DNA from: CAYTTA01 sp964440655
Lineage (GTDB): Bacteria > Bacteroidota > Rhodothermia > Balneolales > Balneolaceae
Direction: 5' to 3'
Assembly (NCBI GenBank): GCA_964440655.1
Contig: CAYTTA010000046.1
Location: 1 to 20,423, forward strand
Length of the DNA: 20,423 nucleotides
Shown here: positions 1 through 6,210 of the stretch, piece by piece
Numbering within the stretch: position 1 is the stretch's first letter
How the letters are laid out: every line of letters starts with the position of its first letter
The notes under the pieces: generated by a model
Told to the model about the DNA's origin: nothing
Database searches by the model: none
What the model saw: the letters and a program-made list of their open reading frames with translations, nothing else
Translations under genes and position numbers: made by a program

Positions 1-363
1 GGTGGCGGCGTAGAACGGTTTCTTCTCCGAAGTCATGATGATCGTCAGAGGCCAGCCTCCCTCGCCCGTCAGCATCTGACACACGGTCATATAGGTATGG
101 TCGATATCGGGGCGTTCTTCCCGGTCCACCTTGATGTTGACGAAAGCCTCGTTCATCAGGGAAGCCACCGTCTCATCCTCGAACGATTCACGCGCCATCA
201 CATGGCACCAGTGGCAGGTGGAGTACCCGACGGACAGGAAGACCGGCTTCTCTTCAGCCCGGGCTTTTTCAAATGCCTCTTCCGACCAGGGATACCAGTC
301 GACAGGGTTGTTCTTGTGCTGGAGAAGGTAGGGGCTTTTCTCTTTGCCGAGTCGGTTTGCCAT
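1..363 (-). CDS. DUF255 / thioredoxin-domain protein (YyaL-like), 3' end cut off by window
   Basis: This is the first 121 codons of a gene that runs off the left edge. The translation begins MANRLGKEKSPYLLQHKNN, followed by PVDWYPW and then YSTCHWCHVM with a CxxC pair at residues 50 and 53. It continues with VDREERPD and GGWPLTI. These are the hallmarks of the thioredoxin-like N-terminal domain of the DUF255 (YyaL/SPATA20) family, whose members are usually about 650-700 residues long with a C-terminal glycosidase-like alpha/alpha barrel. That second domain would lie outside the window. The ATG at 361-363 on the reverse strand fits the family start. It lies 57 bases downstream of the preceding minus-strand gene and could be the last member of the porin-YceI operon. 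The cellular role of the family is poorly known; the CHWC motif suggests thiol redox activity. Confidence 0.93.
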   Translation of the reverse strand, partial: MANRLGKEKSPYLLQHKNNPVDWYPWSEEAFEKARAEEKPVFLSVGYSTCHWCHVMARESFEDETVASLMNEAFVNIKVDREERPDIDHTYMTVCQMLTGEGGWPLTIIMTSEKKPFYAAT

Positions 364-420
364 GTGAAAGGAGATGAGTCAACAGTTCCTTCTGTAAAGC
401 ATACGGTTTATCGCTCTCAA

Positions 421-1248
421 TCAACAGGGAAAATCGAGAGTGGCCTGAACCGCGACCACTTCAGAAGGAAGCTCATCACCGCTGGAAATCCGGACCGGCT
501 CAGGCAGTTTCCAGGAGAGCCGGGGTGCACGGGATGGAGGGCAGGTGGCAAACTGATGAGAGACCTCCTCGATCCACTGTCCCGTCTCGATCCAGACGAA
601 GGGGTTGTCGGATCGGGAACAGAGGGCGTAGGATGGATTCCTCCCGCTCCGTTTTCCGGAGGAGGGGCTGGCTCCTGACCGGGTATCGGTAGAAACAGCG
701 GCGGACTCCCGAGCTGGTACAGGTGCATGGGAGGCGGCACGATCTGGACCTTCCGGAAGAGGAAGAAGGGAGAGGCCGTGGCGGGAGGCCAGTTCCTGCA
801 GCTCCTGAAGAAGGTGAGGGTCCGTTCCCGCCGGCAGGGCACCGGGTTCTACAGAGAAGTCCCCGGATGCCGGACCGTCGGACGAGAGAGAACCGTGATC
901 CATCACCGAACCCGTATCTCCCGATCCCCCCGCTTCGCGAGCCAATGCGGCAGACGTCGTTATTCTGCCATTCTTGCTGCGCTGGAGGGTTGCCAGAGCA
1001 ACCAGATCGGGCCGGTCCAGAGTGGGGAAGGGCCGGACCTGCAGCATGCAGCCCGCCTTTTCCGCCTCCCGGGAGAGGCGTGAGATCATCCGGCCCGCCT
1101 CGATGATCGCCTCCCTGCAGGAGTCGGTCCGGTCCAGGCACAAAGGAATTTTCAACTCCATGTGATTGCCGGAGATCCGGAAGGCCGCGCCGGACGCCCG
1201 GATATCGGGTGCAGACCGGACGTTCTCTACAAGTTTTTGAAGTGTCAT
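421..1248 (-). CDS. Uncharacterised protein, possibly a degenerate Acg-type nitroreductase-like protein
   Basis: This is a 275-residue protein I do not recognise with certainty. Residues about 1-90 contain a pattern like the N-terminal part of Acg/Rv2032-type nitroreductase-fold proteins: an MELKIPLCLDR strand, a central helix with EAIIEAGRMISRL, then QVRPFPTLDRPDLVALATL. The C-terminal third has a segment around FVWIETGQWIEEV, like the family helix before the flavin-site region. The middle (about 100-205) is low-complexity, rich in Gly, Ser and Pro, and no clear FMN-binding Arg/Ser cluster is visible. Its ATG overlaps the TGA of the upstream yceI-like gene as ATGA (1245-1248), so it is probably translationally coupled and a real gene. 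Alternatives are an unrelated orphan protein or a decaying pseudogene. Confidence is good for coding, low for the family. Confidence 0.6.
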   Translation of the reverse strand: MTLQKLVENVRSAPDIRASGAAFRISGNHMELKIPLCLDRTDSCREAIIEAGRMISRLSREAEKAGCMLQVRPFPTLDRPDLVALATLQRSKNGRITTSAALAREAGGSGDTGSVMDHGSLSSDGPASGDFSVEPGALPAGTDPHLLQELQELASRHGLSLLPLPEGPDRAASHAPVPARESAAVSTDTRSGASPSSGKRSGRNPSYALCSRSDNPFVWIETGQWIEEVSHQFATCPPSRAPRLSWKLPEPVRISSGDELPSEVVAVQATLDFPC

Positions 1249-1901
1249 GGGGTAATCACCGCGAAAAGCGCGGGTTCGGCTTTTACATAAAGATCGAAAT
1301 GAACCGTGAGTTCATTCTCTGCCCGCACCAGACCGAGCAGACCCACCGGGGGGTCCACGTTGTAATCGGTCATGCGGATCGGTTTTTCTCCCTCAATATG
1401 AATCCGGTTTTCATCCAAAAGCTCTCCCTCCGCCAGAAAGCGGATCTCCCGTGAAGTTCCCGCTACCGTGAGGACTCCCTCTACCTCCAGCAGAATCGAA
1501 CCCGGCCGGCTGCCCTTCTCCGGCAGGTTTCTCGATTCCAGGTAGCGGAACGTGATGTACTCATGCGTGTCGGATCGGAGTGCCTGGTAGAGATCCCGGT
1601 TCATTCTCCGTTTTCCGCACTCCAGATTGCGTACCGGAATCCGCACCTGGATCGCCAGATGATCCGCAAGCGCAACGGACTCAATAGTGTTTCCCGGCGG
1701 CTCCAGTGTGACTTTCTCCTCAAACCCGGTCGCTTCGCACTGGAAAGCGTGGAGATTGGAGCGGCCCTGAAGCCAGATCCGGCTCTCCTCTTCAGCTTTT
1801 GCCAGTGACTGGGCCCGCACGGTCTGGAGAGTACCCCCCACGATCCAGAACAGCCCGAACAGAAGCAGTATTGGCCGGAAGGGGATACGCTCCTTCATCA
1901 T
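1245..1901 (-). CDS. YceI-like periplasmic protein (first of two)
   Basis: This 218-residue protein has an N-terminal signal peptide (hydrophobic segment about residues 9-24, VRAQ cleavage region about 28-31) and a YceI-like lipocalin-fold domain. Family features visible are the early GRSNLHAF strand (the SNxHxW-like turn), a central VRIPVRNL strand followed by NRDLYQALRSDTHEYITF, and the late IRMTDYNVDPP and GLLGLVRAENELTV strands. YceI proteins bind polyisoprenoid or amphiphilic ligands in the periplasm, but precise roles vary. ATG codons at 1901 and 1898 are tandem, preceded by AGGAAG; I use the outer one. The gene ends in an ATGA overlap with the next gene. It is a diverged relative of the protein at 2069-2659, separated from it by the repeat and gap. 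Confidence 0.88.
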   Translation of the reverse strand: MMKERIPFRPILLLFGLFWIVGGTLQTVRAQSLAKAEEESRIWLQGRSNLHAFQCEATGFEEKVTLEPPGNTIESVALADHLAIQVRIPVRNLECGKRRMNRDLYQALRSDTHEYITFRYLESRNLPEKGSRPGSILLEVEGVLTVAGTSREIRFLAEGELLDENRIHIEGEKPIRMTDYNVDPPVGLLGLVRAENELTVHFDLYVKAEPALFAVITP

Positions 1902-1936
1902 CTTCTTCCTGATTGCCTCGTGATTAAGTGTTTGGT

Positions 1937-2077
1937 GTCAGAGTGAGTCAGAGTGAGNNNNNNNNNNNNNNNNNNNNNNNNNNNNNNNNNNNNNNNNNNN
2001 NNNNNNNNNNNNNNNNNNNNNNNNNNNNNNNNNNNNNNNNNNNNNNNNNNNNNNNNNGTCAGAGTGAGTCAGAGTGA
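1937..2077. repeat. 10-base tandem repeat (GTCAGAGTGA) broken by a 100-N assembly gap
   Basis: Two perfect copies of GTCAGAGTGA lie at 1937-1956 and two more at 2058-2077, directly against the two edges of a run of exactly 100 N (1958-2057). The right-hand copies extend into the last codons and stop of the upstream yceI-like gene. The 100-base length is a common scaffold placeholder, so the true repeat array length is unknown. The array lies between two genes on the same strand. Confidence 0.95.
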
Positions 2078-2659
2078 GAATGTGAGCTCGAATTTAACAG
2101 AAAATTCATCCACCGCCTTGATGGTACCGAGCATGGCGGTGGGCGGGGTGATGCCGAAGTCGGTCATTTTCAGCGGCTGTTCGCCGGAAAAGAGCAGACT
2201 TCCGTCACTCTTCCGGGTCACCTCCACCTCCATGGGGACCGTCACGGACCGGCCCGCTGCCGAGAGGGTGCCGGTGGCGCGCAGCAGTTCTTTCCCCCCT
2301 TCGGAGAGGATCTCCTCCACCTGCTGCAGTTCAAATCGGATAACCGGTTGGACATTCTCCTTCAGATACTTGTGAATGTTGTTGGTCAGTCCGCGGTTGC
2401 CCGCCCGGATTTCACGGACCGGCATCTCCAGGGTAAGAGAACGGAACTGTTCCGGCCGGAGTGCGGAACTCTCCCCGCTGTATCCCTCCAGCACGAGAGC
2501 TGCGTCGACCGACTGCACATCGGCGTTCCAGTCCCTCACGTTGGACGTTCCCTCAATCACCATGGTGTGGCTCTCAAGAGTGAGCTGACGGGCGGTGACC
2601 GGTGCCACCAGGGCCAGAAGAAGTGTCCAGAAGATTCCGGTTTTCAACAGTCGTTTCAT
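2069..2659 (-). CDS. YceI-like periplasmic protein (second of two)
   Basis: This 196-residue protein has a clear signal peptide (MKRLLKTG, then a hydrophobic stretch, APVTA cleavage region near residue 23). The mature part shows the YceI pattern: EGTSNVRDWNADV near the start, LEMPVREIRAGN in the middle, then GTLSAAGRSVTVP and the late motif KMTDFGITPP with AMLGTIKAVDEF. I chose the ATG at 2657-2659 because it has a strong AGGAGG four bases upstream and gives a proper signal peptide; a longer in-frame reading upstream would add 68 implausible residues. The stop codon lies within the 10-base tandem repeat next to the assembly gap. The gene follows the porin by 122 bases and is probably co-transcribed with it. 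Confidence 0.9.
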   Translation of the reverse strand: MKRLLKTGIFWTLLLALVAPVTARQLTLESHTMVIEGTSNVRDWNADVQSVDAALVLEGYSGESSALRPEQFRSLTLEMPVREIRAGNRGLTNNIHKYLKENVQPVIRFELQQVEEILSEGGKELLRATGTLSAAGRSVTVPMEVEVTRKSDGSLLFSGEQPLKMTDFGITPPTAMLGTIKAVDEFSVKFELTFSL

Positions 2660-2740
2660 GGTGCCTCCTGAATAGTGTGGTCGTAAGGGTCTTGGTTGAT
2701 GTTTTCGATACGGGGCGCAAAGCCTGGTCGGATCCGGTCC

Positions 2741-2764
2741 GGCGCAGGGGACTCCCCCCGCGCC
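2741..2764 (-). terminator. GC-rich hairpin between porin and yceI-like gene
   Basis: GGCGC (2741-2745) pairs with GCGCC (2760-2764), and GGGG with CCCC inside, leaving a short loop and a small bulge. There is no T-run on the minus strand after it, so it is more likely a processing, stabilising or attenuating stem downstream of the porin stop than a full intrinsic terminator. Confidence 0.35.
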
Positions 2765-2781
2765 TTGTGGTTCGGATCGGA

Positions 2782-4056
2782 TCAGAAACTGATGACCGCC
2801 TCGAGCATGATCCCGTTGAATCCGGCATCCTGGTAGAGGCTTCCTGCCGGCCAGCCGCTCCACCCCTGATCGACATATTCGATCTTGGTCAGGATGTTGG
2901 GCGTCAGGAACCAGCCTCCGCCGATGTTGAACCGTGTGATGTCGACATCGGTACCGCCGGGCAGTTCTCCGCTCACCAGATTGTACCTGCCGCCCAGGTA
3001 GAATTTTTCATTCTGTCCGAAACGGTAGAGCAGTTCGGCTCCCACCTGCTGGAAAACTCTCCGGTCGATCTCCGCTCCCGTCCTGCCGGCAGAGTGTTCA
3101 TAGAGTCCGAAAAACTCCGCTCCGCGGTATTTGACAAAGGGGTTGATCATGATGGCGGTGAGTTTGCCGCCGACTCCCGGCGCGCTGAAACCGGGGTTGA
3201 ACCGGCCGGACCGGAAATCATCCCCGTCTTCTGCGGTCACTACGTTGTAGTACCGGGCTCCGGCGCGGTCTCCCGAGTAGAGGTTGATCCCTGCCGACTG
3301 GGAGGTGGTGTAGATGGAGCCGGTGAGCCGTACACGCAGATCTTCATTGAGCTGCCGGTCGAATCCCACTTTTCCAACGACGGAGGGGCGGGTTCCGGGA
3401 GTGGTCTCCTCCACACTCTGGTTCAGCTTGCCGTTGGTGAGTCCGACCATCGCCAGAAAACCGTTGTTCTGGAAGGTGATCTCTCCCCCTACCTCGGTGG
3501 TGAAAGAGTCCATGATGTAGTTGCCGACAAAGGGATTGTAGAGTGCCTGTCCGTTATCGGAACGGCGGAAGTGAGCATCCCCGTAGTTGATCTCCATGTG
3601 CCCGACCTTGATGGTGAGCTTGTCCATGAGATCGGAAAAAAGGCCTTCCTGAATGAAGTCGAGCCGGTCAATCTGCAGGTATCCCCCCTTGACCCAGGCT
3701 TCGGGGTGGTGGCGCGAGGAGAGGTAGGTTCTCAGGTGCATTCTCAGACCTCTCTCAAGCTGCACATCCAGATCCAGGTTGGAGGTGGCCAGGTTGAAAT
3801 TGGGACCGATCTCCTTGAGAGGTACACCCCCGTTGCTGTGGCGGAGCCCCTGGAACTGCAGGGTGTTGGAACCACCAATGCGCACCTTGACCCCCTCGTA
3901 CGGAACATCATTCTGCTTTGGCGTCTCGAAGACATTGAGACCCCTCTGATCCGGGGAGCGGTAGTACTGAAGATCACGGTCGGACTGGGCATCTGCCCGG
4001 ACTGTGAACAACATCGCCAGTAGTATCGGTAGAACGGAGAGTTTCAGGTAGTTCAT
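2782..4056 (-). CDS. Outer-membrane beta-barrel porin-like protein
   Basis: This is a 424-residue protein with a signal peptide (MNYLKLSVLPILLAMLF, cleavage after RADA) and a long series of alternating amphipathic strands, for example QFQGLRHS, RMHLRTYLSS, KLTIKVGHMEINYGD, VRLTGSIYTT, FFGLYEHSAG and AELLYRFGQ. It ends in the C-terminal phenylalanine (EAVISF) typical of barrels inserted by the BAM machinery. The layout resembles phosphate-selective (OprO/P-like) or general anion porin families, but the substrate cannot be read from sequence. I placed the start at the ATG 4054-4056 because it begins the signal peptide; the longer in-frame extension to 4158 lacks support. It is the first gene after the response regulator and probably heads a porin-YceI-YceI operon. 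Confidence 0.87.
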   Translation of the reverse strand: MNYLKLSVLPILLAMLFTVRADAQSDRDLQYYRSPDQRGLNVFETPKQNDVPYEGVKVRIGGSNTLQFQGLRHSNGGVPLKEIGPNFNLATSNLDLDVQLERGLRMHLRTYLSSRHHPEAWVKGGYLQIDRLDFIQEGLFSDLMDKLTIKVGHMEINYGDAHFRRSDNGQALYNPFVGNYIMDSFTTEVGGEITFQNNGFLAMVGLTNGKLNQSVEETTPGTRPSVVGKVGFDRQLNEDLRVRLTGSIYTTSQSAGINLYSGDRAGARYYNVVTAEDGDDFRSGRFNPGFSAPGVGGKLTAIMINPFVKYRGAEFFGLYEHSAGRTGAEIDRRVFQQVGAELLYRFGQNEKFYLGGRYNLVSGELPGGTDVDITRFNIGGGWFLTPNILTKIEYVDQGWSGWPAGSLYQDAGFNGIMLEAVISF

Positions 4057-4168
4057 CGTTATCTCGGTTTGTTCCCGTATGGCCTGTCGCCTACACGGGA
4101 GGGTTTCTGTTGAATCAGGTTCTTTAGCTTTCTGAATCGCCTTTGCCGGCTTGTTCACGTATAAACTT

Positions 4169-4238
4169 CACCAATCGCCGGACGATTTTCTGCCGGTAAA
4201 GGACTCTGTTCGGTTTAAGGGATTCGCCAAGATTGGTG
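4169..4238. repeat. 8-base inverted repeat CACCAATC / GATTGGTG
   Basis: CACCAATC at 4169-4176 is exactly reversed as GATTGGTG at 4231-4238, 54 bases apart, in the region upstream of the porin. The right arm abuts the 19-base palindrome. It could help fold the leader or be chance. Confidence 0.3.
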
Positions 4239-4255
4239 TAGGGGATTCTCCTACA
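4237..4255. promoter_or_regulatory. 19-base palindrome, putative NreC/NarL-type response-regulator site (porin operon)
   Basis: TGTAGGGGATTCTCCTACA has eight of nine arm positions in dyad symmetry. It lies upstream of the porin and downstream of the response-regulator gene. A near-identical palindrome occurs at 9942-9960. The arms (TAGGG...CCCTA type) resemble, from memory, the GC-rich palindrome described for the staphylococcal regulator NreC, which is in the same NarL/FixJ family as the regulator encoded here, although the spacer is one base longer. A possible -10 (TATACG on the minus strand, 4164-4159) lies about 80 bases downstream. Confidence 0.55.
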
Positions 4256-4308
4256 TGGCGATCATCGCCCGGAGGTGGGAAGGAACAGACTGGATGGATC
4301 GGACTGCG

Positions 4309-4953
4309 TCAGGAGCGCTCCACCCACTGGACGGCGGCGCGGATCAGATCGTTGGCACTCTCCAGCTGCATTTTGTCCTTGATCCGGGCGCGATAGGATT
4401 CCACGGTCTTCACCGAGACGTGGAGCTTTTCTGCGATCTCACGGGTGGTCAGCCCGTTGCCGGTCAACTCGAACACCTCGAGCTCCCGGTCGCTGAGCAG
4501 CTCGATGGGGTCGTCGACATCCTGTTTTCCGGAGGTAAGCTTCATGATGATCCGGTTGCCGACAGTGCTGCTCAGGTAGAGTCCGCCCTGTAGGATCTGC
4601 CGGACTGCGGTCACCAGCGTATCTCCCGCTTCCAGTTTGGTAAGATACCCTTTGGCCCCCGCGCGGATGGCCCGCTCTGCATAGAGCTCCTCGTCGTGCC
4701 GGGAGACAACCAGAATCTTCAGGTCCGGCACCAGATTCTGCAGATTCTTGATAAGCTCGATTCCGTTCATCCCGGGCAGGGAGATGTCAATGATCGCCAG
4801 ATCGGGCTCCGCCCCCGGAATCTCCGAAAGTGCTTCTTCGGCGGTTTCCGATTGACCGACCACTTCGAAATCGAGTTCGGATTGAAGGGTCAGGGCCATC
4901 CCTTTACGCATCAGTGGGTGGTCATCTACGATCCAGAGCTTCTTCTTGGCCAT
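4309..4953 (-). CDS. NarL/NreC-type response regulator
   Basis: This 214-residue protein has a standard receiver domain (about 1-125) with the acidic pair D10-D11, the phosphoacceptor D56 in IIDISLPGMNG, S84 and K106 in the GYLTK switch. A LuxR/NarL-type helix-turn-helix spans about 150-212 (LSDRELEVFELTGNGLTTREIAE, then VSVKTVESYRARIKDK, broken here at LTT/REI). It is encoded eight bases downstream of its likely kinase. Phosphorylation should allow dimeric binding to palindromic DNA. Two similar palindromes in this window (4237-4255 and 9942-9960) are candidate targets. The signal sensed by the pair is not evident; the nitrite/NO gene context suggests nitrate, nitrite, NO or oxygen. Confidence 0.93.
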   Translation of the reverse strand: MAKKKLWIVDDHPLMRKGMALTLQSELDFEVVGQSETAEEALSEIPGAEPDLAIIDISLPGMNGIELIKNLQNLVPDLKILVVSRHDEELYAERAIRAGAKGYLTKLEAGDTLVTAVRQILQGGLYLSSTVGNRIIMKLTSGKQDVDDPIELLSDRELEVFELTGNGLTTREIAEKLHVSVKTVESYRARIKDKMQLESANDLIRAAVQWVERS

Positions 4954-4961
4954 GTGGGAGA

Positions 4962-6014
4962 TCAGAAATCCTGAGTGTGATCGTTCAGAGGAAGAGTGCA
5001 GAGGATCCGGGCGCCTCCGCTGTCCGAGCCGCTTATCTCCAGAGTGGCGCCGATCAGCCCCGCCCGGAACTGCATAATACGGACACCGAGCCCGCCCTGC
5101 TCATCCCAGTCTTCGGGAAATCCCGTTCCATTATCGTCCACCCGAAGCTGAACATAATGGTCGGTTCCCTCCAGATGAATGTCGATCCGGGTCGCATGAC
5201 CATGTTTCACGGCATTGCTGACCGATTCCTGTGCGATACGGAAAAGATGGGTGACCTGATTGGCATCGTCAAGAGGGATTTCCCCTGTGGTGGCAAGGGT
5301 GCATGCGACACCGAAGAGCTTTTCTGCATGGGCGGTGAGCCGCTCCAGTGCGGCTGCAAGCCCCTCCTTGTCAAGTTCGACCGGTACCAGGCCGCGGGAG
5401 AGTTCACGGGCATATTGGTCCGCCTCCCGGATCAGTCCGGTGATTTCTTCCATCTGGCCGGCGAGGGGATGCCCTTCGGCTTCGAGATGCCGGGCAACCG
5501 ACTTGCTGATCAGTCCGATCCCGGTGAGCATCTGGCCGAGCCCGTCATGAAGATCCTGACCGATGCGGCGCCTCTCATGTTCGCTCGTGTGCAGGATCTC
5601 CTGTTCCAGTCTGCGCCGCTCCCGCTGCGCGACGGTGCTGCGGTGCTTGTCCTGTGCCAGTTTTTCGGCGAAGGCGAGTCTTACATCGAGCCTTTTGGCG
5701 TCGTAGAGAGACTCCACGATACACTGGTCAAAGCCGGCTGTCAGCACATCTTCGAAGTGGGTGATTGAGTCGTGGTCAAGAACCGAGATCATGGCAAGCC
5801 GGTTCTCCCGGTCCGCCGCCCGGATCCGCCGGCTCAGCGCCAGGGCTTCGGGCGAAAATTCACAGAAGATGATGAGGGAGTCTTCTCCGGAAGCGATCGT
5901 TTCGGGATCGGCCTGGCCCGGCTCCAGGCAGGTGACGTTGTGGTTCCTTTTGCGGAGGGCCTCCCGTATAAGTTGAAGAGATTGACCCTCATGCCCAATC
6001 AGCAGTGCTCTCAT
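4962..6014 (-). CDS. Cytosolic histidine kinase (HisKA_3) with receiver-like N-terminus
   Basis: This is a 350-residue protein without membrane segments. Residues 1-118 look like a receiver fold (MRALLIGHEG start, SLIIFCEFSP at the strand where the phosphoacceptor Asp should sit), but that Asp is absent, so it is a pseudo-receiver. A coiled linker leads to the HisKA_3 dimerisation helix with H156 in the HERRRIGQDLHDGLGQ motif. A HATPase domain follows, with the N-box around N267 (AQESVSNAVKHG), DDNGTGF at 293-299 and GGLG at 307-310. This is the NarX/NreB/DesK type of kinase. It is encoded directly before the NarL-type regulator. No Cys cluster like that of NreB, nor a PAS domain, is visible, so sensing may occur through the pseudo-receiver or a partner. 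Confidence 0.9.
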   Translation of the reverse strand: MRALLIGHEGQSLQLIREALRKRNHNVTCLEPGQADPETIASGEDSLIIFCEFSPEALALSRRIRAADRENRLAMISVLDHDSITHFEDVLTAGFDQCIVESLYDAKRLDVRLAFAEKLAQDKHRSTVAQRERRRLEQEILHTSEHERRRIGQDLHDGLGQMLTGIGLISKSVARHLEAEGHPLAGQMEEITGLIREADQYARELSRGLVPVELDKEGLAAALERLTAHAEKLFGVACTLATTGEIPLDDANQVTHLFRIAQESVSNAVKHGHATRIDIHLEGTDHYVQLRVDDNGTGFPEDWDEQGGLGVRIMQFRAGLIGATLEISGSDSGGARILCTLPLNDHTQDF

Positions 6015-6210
6015 CTCCCATCGTTATTGGCTGCCAGTGTCCGGGGGGAGTGGGGAGACCGTTCCGCCCCGCCGTCGTATCATGGATGATAGGAAAAAAC
6101 CGGGGTGATTTCATCGGGACGGAGTGCCGCTCAGGTGGCCGGCCAGGGTGACGGCCATGATAACCCGACCGGAAATCCTCCGCGGTACCGGTCGTGTGCC
6201 ATCTGAAGTC

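Noticed and set aside
97..678. Plus-strand open frame of 193 codons over the DUF255 start and the next minus-strand gene
   Set aside because: It is a shadow. The minus-strand frame in 1-363 encodes clear DUF255 motifs and the plus-strand translation has no family features.
2602..4023. Plus-strand open frame of 473 codons
   Set aside because: It is antisense to the porin gene, which has a signal peptide, barrel strands and a C-terminal Phe. The plus frame arises from codon bias at high G+C.
6136..6157. TGGCCG...CGGCCA hairpin between the 635-residue gene and the kinase gene
   Set aside because: The six-base stem has a 10-base loop and no T-run on the minus strand. I see nothing firm in the whole 6015-6210 interval.
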